64,000 nt of DNA from Scatosoma sp045614565 (GCA_045614565.1 JAZLDG010000102.1:27660-91659); one strand, 5' to 3'. Shown: positions 46,585 to 57,356, numbered from the stretch's first letter. The notes: a model not told the origin generated them from the sequence alone. Numbers and translations are program-made.

Positions 46585-49500
46585 ATGAAAAAATTGATAA
46601 GTAAAGATAAGAATATAATTAAAGAACAAGTAGTAGAAGACCCTTTCGTGAAGTTAGTGAACGGCGGAAGGACGATGGGTGGCGTACCGTTATTGCCTGA
46701 AATTCCGCCCGTGAATTATAAAAAGGTAGAGCTTTTCCCTAAAAAAGCGGAACCTGTCATTTTTCCCTTCTTTAACGAGAGAGATAGCTATCAAGCGTTT
46801 TTAGCTGAGAAAAAACGATTAAGAGTTCGTTTTGATAAGTTTTTAAAAAACTATGCGCATAAGCCTTTGGACGTATGTAGACAGCTTGCTATTACTGATT
46901 TTGATTTTAGAAAAGAAACCCAAGAAGATAAAATTGATTTCGGTTTGGTTTTAGAGGGGAAAGGCGTCTGGGAGAAGATAAAACTTCCTCATTATGTTGG
47001 ACCTGAAGGTAGGTGGAACGCTTACTATCGTACTTCGATAATCTTGGATAGGAAAGAGAAGAATAAAACCTATCATTTAGATTTTGAGGCGGTGGACTAT
47101 ATCGGGGATATATATTTGAATGGTAGGCTTGTGGCAACGCATACTGGCTTTTTTGCTCCATTCAGCGCAAACGTTACCGATTGCATTCACGAGGGGAGAA
47201 ATGTGCTCATTGTGATGGTAAAGAATGACGTAACTACAACAGGAGTGGTAGTAGGTGCAGGTGGAACGCAGTACGGCAATAAAATTTATGCTGCAACACA
47301 TTTGGGGTATGACGAGCCAAATGTGGGGTGGCATCATTGTCCTGCTGGTGCTGGTATTATTGCAAGCGTAAAGCTCGTAATAGCTAACGGGCAGAGGATT
47401 GTGGATATTTGGTGTAGACCGAATATTGACAAGGGAAATGTTACAATTCATACTGTTTTGCACAATTATTCATACGGTGAACCCGTGGATTTAGACGTTT
47501 ATTATACCATAGAGGGGAGAAACTTTTTCGGCGAGGTAATTAAAGACTACAAAGGCACTATCAATCGAGTATGTATCGATGAAAACTATTTAACGGAAAC
47601 GATTAATTTTTCAGATTTTAAGCTTTGGACGTTAGACGAACCCTATCTTTATCAATTGACGGTAACGTTTAAGGACAAGGCTGGGAATATTGTAGACGAA
47701 AAACAAACGCATTTCGGAATGAGGAAGTTTCATCAAGACGAAAACAGCACGCCCAAAGGGAAATTTTATTTTAATAATGAAAGAATAATATTACGTGGGG
47801 CAAACGAAATGGGACATTTGCCTCGCGCGGTTATGGAAAACAACGACGAACAACTCATCGACGATATCTTAATCGCAAAAGTTGCAAATTTGAATTTCTA
47901 CCGTTTAACACAACGCCCTGTGTTTAGTAAAATCTACGACTATATGGATATGCTTGGTATGCTTTGTCAAGCAGACTTCCCTATGTTTGGCAATACGAGA
48001 TATCATTTGGTGGGCGAAACACTGAAACAAACGGCTGAAATGGAAAGGCTTACGAGAAATCATCCCAGCGTAGTGATAGAATCCTTTTGCAACGAAACGA
48101 TTGATACGATATGCTGGCACGCAGAGCAATACAGAGTAGAACGATATGATTTGGAAAAGCTGTTTGAGGCGATGAGAACAGTATGCACTATTTATAATCC
48201 CGATAGAGTGGTAAAATACTGTGATGGCGATTATGCTCCGTTAGAAAATTCTTACGGTATGACGGAATTTCATACCTATAATTTGTGGTATGCATCGCAT
48301 ACGATACCGTACGGAAAGTTTAACCGTGGCTGGTTGCCGGGTGTTCGACGGGACTGGATGATAGGTTGTGGCGAATACGGGGTCGATGGGTTGGATAGCT
48401 ACGAAACTATGCAAAAATATTATCCAAAAAGCTGGTTGCCAAAGACGGATGACGAGGCTTGGAATCCCGACGGCATTGCAAAAGCACAATGCTACGCTTT
48501 GCACGGCTCATTCTTTCCTGAACAGGAAAGGATCAAGGACTGGATACTAGAAAGCCGTGAGTGGCAGAGAAAAGCAATAAAAATGTATGTGCATGCATTG
48601 CGACGCAGAGCGGATTATATTCAAAGTACAGCAGTACATTTGTTGATAGATGCTTGGCCTGGTGGGTGGACAAAAACGCTTGTGGATGTCGATAGAATTC
48701 CTAAACCTGCGTATTATGCGTTTAAGGAGGCGAATATTCCTGCAAGAATCAGTTTGAGGCGAGATAAATACGTTGTGTACGAAAACGATAAGACTGTTAC
48801 GGAGTTGTTTGCGTTAAACGATTTGCCCGATAACGTAATGGCGGAAATAACTGCAACCGTATACTGCAACGAAGAAGTGTACAAAACATATTCTATAGAG
48901 ACTATTGCGAGGGCGGTATCAAGCAACTATATTGGTGAAATCGTATTGGAATTTCCGAAAGCAGGTAGCGTAAAAGTCGTTGCGAAAATGGTGGCAAACG
49001 GCGCAGAGACTTTTGATGAAGTGGATTATGAGGTAAAGCCACGGATTGCAAAGGCGACAAAAACGCCCACCATACTTTCTAAGAACTTAGAGTGTATAAA
49101 AGAAGTTTGCGACGGGGAAATCACAGATAAAGTTCTTTTTATGGACAGCGATTATTATGCGGAACATAAAGAAGAAATAGAAGAAAAGGTATTCAATGGT
49201 GCAAAGATATATGTTTCCTTGCTGAAACCCATTAAAGTTTTAGATGAACAGTTGGATTTTAGAATTCACATATTGCCTGATGAAGTTGCCGCAAATAATT
49301 TGGTGTGGCGCGATAAAGAAAGTGCGTACGTGAAAGAATTTGGAGAACTGGATTTCCAAAACTTCTATAATAAAAAAGCTGATTACGCTGATTTGACGGA
49401 CTGGTTTAAGTTTGAGTGGAAAGATAGTCGAGAAATTCTTTACACCTTAACAATGGCGAGAGGTGAAGAATACAAATTACATAAAAAGCATTTACTGATT

Positions 49501-49620
49501 TGTGCCAACAAGTCTTACGGAAAGGGTGAAATTATTCTTTCCACGATTACGGCTTTGGATGGGTGTATAGGAAACAATCCCGTTTTAGACAAATTCTTTG
49601 TAAATTTAATTGAAATGTAA
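46585..49620 (+). CDS. GH2-family glycoside hydrolase
   Basis: A ~1011-residue cytoplasmic enzyme of the beta-galactosidase/glucuronidase/mannosidase family. The N-terminal sugar-binding domain has AYYRTSIILDRKEKN and DIYLNGRLVATHTGFFAPF; the barrel has FYFNNERIILRGANEMG, the acid/base in SFCNETID and a likely nucleophile in GCGEYGVDG. Long C-terminal domain (~720-1011) is unassigned. No good ribosome binding site precedes ATG 46585, so the start is uncertain; a TTG at 46537 is the alternative. It opens the galactosidase cluster. Which GH2 activity cannot be told. Confidence 0.88.
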   Translation: MKKLISKDKNIIKEQVVEDPFVKLVNGGRTMGGVPLLPEIPPVNYKKVELFPKKAEPVIFPFFNERDSYQAFLAEKKRLRVRFDKFLKNYAHKPLDVCRQLAITDFDFRKETQEDKIDFGLVLEGKGVWEKIKLPHYVGPEGRWNAYYRTSIILDRKEKNKTYHLDFEAVDYIGDIYLNGRLVATHTGFFAPFSANVTDCIHEGRNVLIVMVKNDVTTTGVVVGAGGTQYGNKIYAATHLGYDEPNVGWHHCPAGAGIIASVKLVIANGQRIVDIWCRPNIDKGNVTIHTVLHNYSYGEPVDLDVYYTIEGRNFFGEVIKDYKGTINRVCIDENYLTETINFSDFKLWTLDEPYLYQLTVTFKDKAGNIVDEKQTHFGMRKFHQDENSTPKGKFYFNNERIILRGANEMGHLPRAVMENNDEQLIDDILIAKVANLNFYRLTQRPVFSKIYDYMDMLGMLCQADFPMFGNTRYHLVGETLKQTAEMERLTRNHPSVVIESFCNETIDTICWHAEQYRVERYDLEKLFEAMRTVCTIYNPDRVVKYCDGDYAPLENSYGMTEFHTYNLWYASHTIPYGKFNRGWLPGVRRDWMIGCGEYGVDGLDSYETMQKYYPKSWLPKTDDEAWNPDGIAKAQCYALHGSFFPEQERIKDWILESREWQRKAIKMYVHALRRRADYIQSTAVHLLIDAWPGGWTKTLVDVDRIPKPAYYAFKEANIPARISLRRDKYVVYENDKTVTELFALNDLPDNVMAEITATVYCNEEVYKTYSIETIARAVSSNYIGEIVLEFPKAGSVKVVAKMVANGAETFDEVDYEVKPRIAKATKTPTILSKNLECIKEVCDGEITDKVLFMDSDYYAEHKEEIEEKVFNGAKIYVSLLKPIKVLDEQLDFRIHILPDEVAANNLVWRDKESAYVKEFGELDFQNFYNKKADYADLTDWFKFEWKDSREILYTLTMARGEEYKLHKKHLLICANKSYGKGEIILSTITALDGCIGNNPVLDKFFVNLIEM

Positions 49621-49658
49621 TATAGAAAATACTTTTATTTTCAATAAGGAAAAGAATT

Positions 49659-51536
49659 ATGGAAAATTTAAAAATTAATAAAAAAGCGGGGTTGAAAGAC
49701 GAATATAAAATAACTTCGATTGCAGGAGGGTATATTGTTGAACGCTATATTATAAACGAAGGGAAAGATATGGTTAAATTGACCGAACTGCAAGCGGAGC
49801 TTACGCTTGATTTTGGAACGCCTGAAAGAGATTATTTTTACGCAAACGAGAATGCGAGGATTTATGGCTCATTTACCATTCCAGTAGATTATGATAGAGA
49901 GAATTTGAATAATCCCAAAAACAAGAAATTTGTTTTTCAAGCGGATACTTTTTGGGCTGACCCAAAAGTGGTAGGTAGGCGAATTTTAGCCTCACCCTAT
50001 CAACCTTTCCCTGCGATTTTGCTTAGCAATTATGACACTGAGAAAGGGGTAATTATAGGGAGTTTATCACAAGAGGTATTTTATCATAATTTCGAGCTTG
50101 AACACCGTGGAGGGAAATTGCTCGTTAAAATTTTTTCTTCCCTTAAAGATATTGCCTATCGTGAGCTACAACCCAGTGAAGAGCTCGTGGATATTTTTTA
50201 TATCGGCGAAACGGACAAAGCCAGCGATATAAATCATATTTTTGACGGTTATACGGAGGTGCTTCGCACTTATCTTAAAGATAATCAAGGGGCAAAAGAA
50301 AATAATCGGCATACGATGATTTGGGATAGTTGGAATGATGGGATATATCGTGATGTAAATGAAGAAATGCTCGTTGAGGAGGCGAAAGCAATTAGAAAGT
50401 ATTTTCCAAATGTGGAGTGGTTTCAACTCGACGACGGATACTCTGCCTACTGTGAAAAAGATGTCGATTTAGATGCGCATGGGCTAGGCGTAGCCTACGA
50501 GGGTGATAAAGGAATAGATAAAGTCAAATTTCCAAATGGATTAAAAGGATATACAGATAAAATTAAGGCAATAGGATTGAAACCTGCGATTTGGATAGGA
50601 GGATTTTGTCCTATAAAGACAAAGATTTACAAAGAAAAAAAGGATTGGTTTATAGACTACACTTATCGAGTAGATTTTACACAACCGTTGGATGTGAGCA
50701 AGCCTGAGGTGCGAGATTATATGACATACGCCTTAGATAAGCTTGTTACTGAGTCTGGTTTTGAAGGTGTAAAGCACGATTTTTGGAGCTATGCATTTGA
50801 AGATAAACACGATTTGCTTGATAGAAAAGAGAAATCAGGCTACGAATGGAGAGAATGGTGGCATAAGGAGTTAAGAAAAAGAGTTGGCGACGGCTATTTG
50901 GAAACAGGTTGCGATGTCAGTATGGGCAATCCCTTTATAGGCAAGTATTTCAACAATTATCGTTTTGGATTAGATATTGGCGCTGGTGATTGGCGACGCG
51001 TAACGACGACGATGTTTTGGGCGGTAAGTATACTCTCTAACCATACGGGAGATTTATTTATTCCCAACAGCGATTCCATAGGTCTTTTGCCAGGACTGAA
51101 TGATACGGATTTTACTTTTGTCGTAAATTTTCAGATTATAACTCGAACACTTGTAGAAATTTCAGGTAGATTTTCAAAAAAAGATTTAAGTAAAAGTAGG
51201 CTTGCGGTATTACAACGAGCCACTAAGTATCTGAACAACGGTGAGAACGTATTTTTTGCAAATTTTGATTATCGTAAAACTGGTATGAATTTGCCGAATA
51301 TCATATATATCAAGTCTATTTTCGATCAAGAAAATTCGCCTGAAAACGTACGAACAGTAGCTATTTTTAACGCTGGAGAGGAGCCAAAAGAAGTGAAGTT
51401 TAACGTTGCTGATATCGGCTTAGCTGATGAAAAATATATTATTCAAAACGTGTGGAGTGGGGAGAAGGTAAAATCAAAAGGAATCAAAGTTATTCTTCAA
51501 CCGCACGAAAGTAGGTTATATATAATTGCTCAATAA
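49659..51536 (+). CDS. GH36-like alpha-galactosidase (first)
   Basis: A 625-residue protein. Barrel motifs of the GH36/GH27 clan: WDSWNDG, WFQLDDGYSAYCE, KPAIWIGGF, the nucleophile aspartate in VKHDFWSYA and a second acidic motif in LETGCDVSMGN. N-terminal ~190 residues make the beta-sandwich common in GH36, C terminus a short sandwich. Cytoplasmic. Ribosome binding site AATAAGGAAAAG. Removes alpha-galactosyl or related residues from imported oligosaccharides. Confidence 0.9.
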   Translation: MENLKINKKAGLKDEYKITSIAGGYIVERYIINEGKDMVKLTELQAELTLDFGTPERDYFYANENARIYGSFTIPVDYDRENLNNPKNKKFVFQADTFWADPKVVGRRILASPYQPFPAILLSNYDTEKGVIIGSLSQEVFYHNFELEHRGGKLLVKIFSSLKDIAYRELQPSEELVDIFYIGETDKASDINHIFDGYTEVLRTYLKDNQGAKENNRHTMIWDSWNDGIYRDVNEEMLVEEAKAIRKYFPNVEWFQLDDGYSAYCEKDVDLDAHGLGVAYEGDKGIDKVKFPNGLKGYTDKIKAIGLKPAIWIGGFCPIKTKIYKEKKDWFIDYTYRVDFTQPLDVSKPEVRDYMTYALDKLVTESGFEGVKHDFWSYAFEDKHDLLDRKEKSGYEWREWWHKELRKRVGDGYLETGCDVSMGNPFIGKYFNNYRFGLDIGAGDWRRVTTTMFWAVSILSNHTGDLFIPNSDSIGLLPGLNDTDFTFVVNFQIITRTLVEISGRFSKKDLSKSRLAVLQRATKYLNNGENVFFANFDYRKTGMNLPNIIYIKSIFDQENSPENVRTVAIFNAGEEPKEVKFNVADIGLADEKYIIQNVWSGEKVKSKGIKVILQPHESRLYIIAQ

Positions 51537-51642
51537 AAAGAGTTAAACGGAAAGCTTTTTCTAGATAACTATAAAAATGCTAATATTATAGGCTGCATTC
51601 AGCAGACTAAAGCCCCCTAATTTTATACGAGGAGAAAACAAA

Positions 51643-52644
51643 ATGAAGTGGAGTATAATAGGTGCAGGTGGAATTGCAGATAGAAGAACAATTCCCGCAT
51701 TATTAAAGGATAGAGAAAATAAACTTGTCGCGGTGATGGACAGAGTGCCTGCTGTAGCAGAAAACATCGGAAAGAAGTATAACGTAGCATATTATACAGA
51801 TGAAAAGACAATGCTTGAAACGGTAGATTGCGATGCTGTGTATATCGGTACGCCTGTAAGCTGTCATTTTGAACAAGCGATGATGGCACTTTCGTTTGGT
51901 AAACATGTATTCGTGGAAAAGCCCGTAGCATTAACTGCGAAGGAAAGCCGAGAGCTTGTAAACTCGTTCAAAAAAGCAGGGAAACAAATTACAATTGGGT
52001 ATATGATGAAGTATCATAATTTGCACGAGAAAGCGAAAGAAATTATCAAAGCGGACGGTATCGGACAGGTCAACGACGTACGTGTACAGTTTTCCTGCTG
52101 GTATCCCGACATTCCAAATGCTTGGCGGCAAAAGAAGGCGCTTGGCGGCGGTGGCGCGATTATGGATCTTGGCGTGCATTGTATCGAGCTCTTGGAATAT
52201 TTGTTAGACGAAGAGATTGCGGAGGTGAAAAGCTTTTATTCCACGCGGACGTTTTCGTATGAAGTAGAAGACGGAGGGGTGATAATTTTCAAAACGAAGA
52301 GTGGAGTACTTGGTCATATCGACGTAAATTTCAATATTCCCGATAAGGCCTCGGAAAGCAAGCTGGAATTGTATGGAAGTAAAGGGTATATCCTGTGCAA
52401 AGGCACGTTGGGGCAAGAAGAAACGGGTACGCTTTCGTATTTGTATTCGCCACAAGGGGATTACATCGCTGCTCAAAAACGCACGACGGAGAAACCGACG
52501 GAGTATACGGGCGAGAGAAACGACTTGTATTTAAAGCAATTGCAAGATTTCTGCGCGTGTGTGAAATCGGGGCGAACGGATTATTTCTACGCTGATAGAG
52601 CGGTTCAGGTGCAAGAAATCGTGGATAAAATTTATTCTGAATAA
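51643..52644 (+). CDS. Gfo/Idh/MocA-family NAD(P)-dependent oxidoreductase
   Basis: A 333-residue enzyme with Rossmann start SIIGAGGIADRRTIPALL, the family's EKPVALTAKES and a C-terminal alpha/beta domain with GGGGAIMDLGVHCIELL. Such enzymes oxidise or isomerise sugars and inositols, sometimes acting as hydrolases through transient oxidation. Starts after CGAGGAGAAAAC. With the neighbouring epimerase it probably processes the galactose-derived product. It is intact, unlike its distant relative at 2856-4127. Confidence 0.92.
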   Translation: MKWSIIGAGGIADRRTIPALLKDRENKLVAVMDRVPAVAENIGKKYNVAYYTDEKTMLETVDCDAVYIGTPVSCHFEQAMMALSFGKHVFVEKPVALTAKESRELVNSFKKAGKQITIGYMMKYHNLHEKAKEIIKADGIGQVNDVRVQFSCWYPDIPNAWRQKKALGGGGAIMDLGVHCIELLEYLLDEEIAEVKSFYSTRTFSYEVEDGGVIIFKTKSGVLGHIDVNFNIPDKASESKLELYGSKGYILCKGTLGQEETGTLSYLYSPQGDYIAAQKRTTEKPTEYTGERNDLYLKQLQDFCACVKSGRTDYFYADRAVQVQEIVDKIYSE

Positions 52645-52673
52645 AAATATTTCGTTTCAGAAAGGAGAAAAAT

Positions 52674-53588
52674 ATGAAAATACTTGTTGTTGGCGGTACG
52701 GGGCATATAGGTACATTTTTAGTGCCGAAATTGGTTCAGTTGGGGCACGAAGTATATATTGCGACAAGAGGTAGGACGAAACAGCGGGAAGAAAGTGCTT
52801 TTGTTGGAGTTAACTTTATTCCTTGCGATGCATCTCAAGAAGAAAGTGTTATAAGGTTAAAGGAATACTGCTTTGATGTGGTAATAGATTTCCCTGGTAA
52901 GGCGTATACCTTATGGAAGATTTTAGGAAACGATGTTTCTCATATGATCGCATGTGGTTCTTTTTGGATGTTCGGGTATCCGCACGTGATACCAACGCCT
53001 GAAATAACGCAAGAAACTTTTTGGGAGACAGGCTATCAAAAACGGTACGAACAATTGCTTGAAATGATAGACAATAAAAACGGAAAGAAAGCTGTAGTAA
53101 CAGGCGTTATGATTACCAACGTTTGTGGACCAGGAAAAATTCCTTTGGATCAATACGGCGGTAGGTCTTTAGCGTATCACAAAGATATGCAAAAGGGAAA
53201 AACGGTATATATTCCCGAAGGAGCGGAAAGCTTGATAGGTCCTTGCGATGCAGAGGATATAGCTGACTTTTTTGCGTTGGCAGTGGAAAATCGGGAAAAA
53301 TCTGCAAATCAGTTATTTAATGTCGGGGCAGAATATTCTTTGACGACAAGCCAATATATAAAAGCGTATGGAGATATTTATGGCGTAGAATTGTCGATGG
53401 AAAAAGTTGCTTGGGATAAGTACATAACGGAAGTTAATCCCTCGCAAGGGGCATGGTGGCATTTTTACGCGCATATGTTCCCTGATATTAGTAAAGCGAA
53501 AAACTTGCTTGGATTTGCACCTAAATACACGCCCGAGCAAACAATGCGTCGTGCGGTGGAATGGATGAAAGCAGAGAAGATGCTGTAA
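52674..53588 (+). CDS. NAD-dependent epimerase/dehydratase
   Basis: A 304-residue extended SDR: GGTGHIGTFLV at the N terminus, VVTGVMITNVCGPG in the middle and NVGAEYSLTTSQY. The usual YxxxK catalytic pair is not obvious (YQKRYEQLLE sits near its place), so it may be an atypical member. It is likely a sugar or nucleotide-sugar epimerase or dehydratase within the galactosidase cluster. Ribosome binding site AGAAAGGAGA. Confidence 0.85.
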   Translation: MKILVVGGTGHIGTFLVPKLVQLGHEVYIATRGRTKQREESAFVGVNFIPCDASQEESVIRLKEYCFDVVIDFPGKAYTLWKILGNDVSHMIACGSFWMFGYPHVIPTPEITQETFWETGYQKRYEQLLEMIDNKNGKKAVVTGVMITNVCGPGKIPLDQYGGRSLAYHKDMQKGKTVYIPEGAESLIGPCDAEDIADFFALAVENREKSANQLFNVGAEYSLTTSQYIKAYGDIYGVELSMEKVAWDKYITEVNPSQGAWWHFYAHMFPDISKAKNLLGFAPKYTPEQTMRRAVEWMKAEKML

Positions 53589-53665
53589 GGAGAATTTTTG
53601 GTTTCGCTACACAAAAAGCAATACAAGTATATAAGTTTTATTAGAATAATTATGGGAGAATAGGT

Positions 53666-55432
53666 ATGGCAAGATTTACATATCAAGGGAAACAGTTTTA
53701 TTTAGACGGAAAAGAATTCGTGTTGCGTTCAGGCGCAATGCACTACTTTCGTATTCCCAAAGAATATTGGCGAGACCGCTTATTAAAACTCAAGGAATGT
53801 GGTTTTAATTGTGTGGAAACATATATCGCTTGGAACTATCATGAGGAGAGAGAAGGCATTTTTGATTTTGATGGAGATAAGAATTTTGGCGAATTTTTAG
53901 ATATAGCGAAGGAGTTGGGGCTCCTTGCCATTGTTCGTCCTGGTCCTTATATTTGCGCAGAGTGGAATAGTGGTGGGTTGCCGTTCTGGCTGTTTTCGCA
54001 GACTGCGGGCGAAATGCGTTGTGACAGTCCTGTCTATATGCAGAAACTTACCAAATATTTGGAAAATGTATTTGCATTGATATGCCCTCGTCTTATTGAT
54101 AACGGCGGTAATGTGATTATGCTGCAAGTTGAAAATGAGTATGGTAGTTATGGGAATGATGCTGTCTATTTAAGTAAGCTTGTTAAGATTTATCGTGAGT
54201 TAGGGGCTAATTGTTTACTGTTTACGTCAGATGGTCCTGCTCAGCTATTTAAGGTAGGGATGGTGGAAGGGTGTTTGCCGTTTTGGAATTTTGGTTCTGA
54301 AATTGAGGAAAGAATGAAAATTTATGATGAACTAAAGTTGCCCGATACTCCACGTGTTTGCGCAGAGTTTTGGGGAGGTTGGTTTGATCATTGGGGTGAA
54401 AATCATCACGTGCGTCCTAATAAAGAGGTGCTTGTAGAGATAGAAACATTTTTGAAGAATGATTATGGATTTAATCTCTATATGTTTCACGGCGGAACGA
54501 ATTTTGGATTTTGGAACGGCTGTAATTATAAGGATGAAGTAGGACTTCTTCCCACGACAACCAGTTACGATTATGATGCACCTTTAACGGAAGCTGGGGA
54601 TAGAACAGAGCTTTACTATAGTATCCGTTCTCTTTTTCAGAAATATGGAGTGGAAGTTCCGCCTCTTACGGCAAGCGAAAGCGAAAAACGAGCATATGGC
54701 AAAGTATGTTTTGAGGGGAGTGCACTATTATTTCCTCAAATGGAACAAATAGGGATTTTGCGTAAGAGCCCTAAGCCTATGACTATGGAAGCCTGTGGAC
54801 AGGAACACGGTTATATTGTTTATCGTACGCATATCTATGATAATTTGCAAGGCGAATTATTAACATTAAAGGGCGTGGCCGACCGGGCAATTGTTTTTCT
54901 TGATGACAAATGGATAGGAGAATATTATCCAAAAAAGAAAGAAATGCCAATCGTGATAGATATGCAAGGGAAAAAGAGCGCAACCCTTACCGTTCTCGTG
55001 GAAAACGAGGGGCGTATTAATTACGGACCGTATATCGGTGAGAATAAAGGTATGACGGCTGTTTTGGGACGTATACAAATGCAATTCGGTTGGGAAAATA
55101 TTTCCTTGCCTATGGATGATTTATCGTCGCTTTGTTTTTCTCTTTACACGGGCGAAAGAGAATTGTTGAGTCAAAATCATCCGATATTCTTTAAGGGGAG
55201 CTTTATCGTAGATGAACCAGCGGATACTTTCTTGCTTTTGGATGGTTTTTCAAAGGGGTTTGTTACCATCAACGGTTTTAATTTAGGACGTTACAATAAA
55301 ATTGGTCCGCAAAAAACTTTGTATTTACCCAAGCCACTTTTGAAGAAAGGAAAGAACGAAATTATCGTATTTGACGTAGATGGTACTATTATGCCTTCTG
55401 CAGAATTAATTGATAAAGCTATATTAGGTTGA
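53666..55432 (+). CDS. GH35-family beta-galactosidase
   Basis: A 588-residue enzyme matching GH35 over its length: SGAMHYFRIPKEYWRDRL, VRPGPYICAEWNSGGLPFWL, the acid/base in LQVENEYGSYGND and the nucleophile in RVCAEFWGGWFDHWGE, then GGTNFGFWNG. C-terminal beta-domains include GFSKGFVTINGFNLGRY. No signal peptide, so it trims imported beta-galactosides. Ribosome binding site TATGGGAGAA. Confidence 0.95.
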   Translation: MARFTYQGKQFYLDGKEFVLRSGAMHYFRIPKEYWRDRLLKLKECGFNCVETYIAWNYHEEREGIFDFDGDKNFGEFLDIAKELGLLAIVRPGPYICAEWNSGGLPFWLFSQTAGEMRCDSPVYMQKLTKYLENVFALICPRLIDNGGNVIMLQVENEYGSYGNDAVYLSKLVKIYRELGANCLLFTSDGPAQLFKVGMVEGCLPFWNFGSEIEERMKIYDELKLPDTPRVCAEFWGGWFDHWGENHHVRPNKEVLVEIETFLKNDYGFNLYMFHGGTNFGFWNGCNYKDEVGLLPTTTSYDYDAPLTEAGDRTELYYSIRSLFQKYGVEVPPLTASESEKRAYGKVCFEGSALLFPQMEQIGILRKSPKPMTMEACGQEHGYIVYRTHIYDNLQGELLTLKGVADRAIVFLDDKWIGEYYPKKKEMPIVIDMQGKKSATLTVLVENEGRINYGPYIGENKGMTAVLGRIQMQFGWENISLPMDDLSSLCFSLYTGERELLSQNHPIFFKGSFIVDEPADTFLLLDGFSKGFVTINGFNLGRYNKIGPQKTLYLPKPLLKKGKNEIIVFDVDGTIMPSAELIDKAILG

Positions 55433-55566
55433 TATTTTCAAAACAATATATGTTTTTATATTTTGAAAACTCATCTTACAGCATTAAAATTACGAAGAAA
55501 AAAATTGAAGTATATGTTTTTTAATATTGTTATATTTAAAAGACGAAACTTTACAAGAGGAGCGTT

Positions 55567-57186
55567 ATGTTTACAAGTATTTTAAGAGCCCCCGATAGTG
55601 TAACGGGAGCAACGGAGCTAAATGTTTATCGTTTTGAGGAAAGACCAAATATCTGTGATGTGAAGTATGAATATAAAGTGGAAAAGAATAGTGCCAAAGT
55701 TATCGTTTATCCGAGCGGCGCGCCTGTGCAATACTTAAAATTTCGTTTCCGCGGGGATTTTTCCTTAGTAGATAAAGTTTATGGTGATGATTGGGGAAGG
55801 TCGGCATATATGCATCCTTTAACGTGGAAAAGTCTTCTGCCTGAACGCTGTTTGCCTTGGTTTTGCTATTGTATAATGGACGGAAAGGTGCATTGCTATG
55901 GCGTGAAAACAGGGCCGAACTGTTTTGCATCTTGGTATGTAGATTGCAAGGGTATAACTTTATTTTTGGATTTGTCAAACGGCAAAGGTGGTACAGATTT
56001 ACAAGAAACCTTACTTGCTTGTGAGATTGTGGAATTAGAAGGCGGAAAGGGCGAAGATACATTTGCGGTAGCAAAAAGATTTTCGCGCCTTATGTGTGAT
56101 AATCCTATACTTCCCAAAGAGCCGATTTTTGGCGTTAATAACTGGTATTGGGCATATGGTAATATTTCCAGAGAAAGCGTGCTGGAAGAAACGGATTACC
56201 TTATGAAGATGACACAAGGCACGAAACATCGCCCGTATATAATAATTGACGATGGTTGGCAGAAACATAGAAAAGTAAATACAGGCAAAGAAGAATATAA
56301 AGGCGGAGAATGGTTGCCAAACGAAAAATTTGGTGATATGAAAGTGGTATGCGATGAAATCCATCAAAGGGGAGCAAAAGCAGGATTGTGGTTCCGTCCG
56401 TTATTAGCAAGAGGCGATTTTCCTGAGGAACAAGTGTTAACTGAAGGGTTTTTAGGCAAAATTTTAGACCCTTCTCATCCTGAAGTGCTCAAAATGATAG
56501 AGGAGGATGCTCGTCGTATTCGTTTGTGGGGATTTGAGTTAATTAAACATGATTTTACACAAATAGATATGTTTGGTAGTTTTGAGGATGGGTGTGAAAT
56601 CAGCGACGATAAGAATTTGTATACCCGTAAGCGTTCCTTTTTTGATAAAACAATTACTAATGCTATGATTGTGAAAAATTTATATAAAGCAATTGCGCGT
56701 GGTGCAGGAGAGGCGGAGGTTATCACGTGTAATGGTTTTGGACATTTGTCAGCAGGGATACATTCAACTTATAGAGTGGGTATGGATACAAGTGGGCGAG
56801 TTTTTGAAATTACGCGTTCAAACGGCGTAAATTCTATGATGCGTTTACCTTTAAATAAAGAGTTTTACATTGTTGATCCAGATTGCGCGGCGTTTACGGA
56901 TTTAGTGGACAGAGATTTGAATTTTGCCTTTTTAGAAATGTGTGCCATTACGGGGGTAACAACACTCGCATCTGTTGTTCCGAATATTCTCACGAACGGA
57001 GAACTGAAACGAATAAATAAAATTTTTAAAATAGCAGATTCTGCGACGATGGATTACGGAATAAAAAATTATGATAAAACCTGTTGCCCAGACGTTTTCA
57101 TTGACAAAGATGGAGAGGAAAAATCTTTTGATTGGTATGAAAAACATGATGGTGTGCGTGTTAAATTTGATTGGGGTGAAAACTAA
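55567..57186 (+). CDS. GH36-like glycoside hydrolase (second)
   Basis: A 539-residue protein lacking most of the large N-terminal sandwich of classic GH36. Barrel motifs: YIIIDDGWQKHRK, GLWFRPLLARGDF, and the nucleophile in ELIKHDFTQIDMFG. It differs clearly from the GH36 at 49659, so the locus has two unlike alpha-glycosidases. Cytoplasmic, ribosome binding site AGAGGAGCG. Activity could be alpha-galactosidase or alpha-N-acetylgalactosaminidase. Confidence 0.85.
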   Translation: MFTSILRAPDSVTGATELNVYRFEERPNICDVKYEYKVEKNSAKVIVYPSGAPVQYLKFRFRGDFSLVDKVYGDDWGRSAYMHPLTWKSLLPERCLPWFCYCIMDGKVHCYGVKTGPNCFASWYVDCKGITLFLDLSNGKGGTDLQETLLACEIVELEGGKGEDTFAVAKRFSRLMCDNPILPKEPIFGVNNWYWAYGNISRESVLEETDYLMKMTQGTKHRPYIIIDDGWQKHRKVNTGKEEYKGGEWLPNEKFGDMKVVCDEIHQRGAKAGLWFRPLLARGDFPEEQVLTEGFLGKILDPSHPEVLKMIEEDARRIRLWGFELIKHDFTQIDMFGSFEDGCEISDDKNLYTRKRSFFDKTITNAMIVKNLYKAIARGAGEAEVITCNGFGHLSAGIHSTYRVGMDTSGRVFEITRSNGVNSMMRLPLNKEFYIVDPDCAAFTDLVDRDLNFAFLEMCAITGVTTLASVVPNILTNGELKRINKIFKIADSATMDYGIKNYDKTCCPDVFIDKDGEEKSFDWYEKHDGVRVKFDWGEN

Positions 57187-57356
57187 TTGAACATGGAAGA
57201 TTTTCAAACAGTCTATTTGATATACGAGAGAGTGCAAAAAAGGAGTCGTTAGAGCTTTGCTACTTCCATTATAGATTAAGTATGTGAACAAGAAAATCAT
57301 TTCTGTCTTAAGGTGCTTTTCTAATAAAATATTATTGTAACAAAAGGAGAAAAATT

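Noticed and set aside
55435..55469. TTTTCAAAA/TTTTGAAAA hairpin as a terminator after the GH35 gene
   Set aside because: The stem is almost all A-T and no T run follows; it could be chance in AT-rich DNA.
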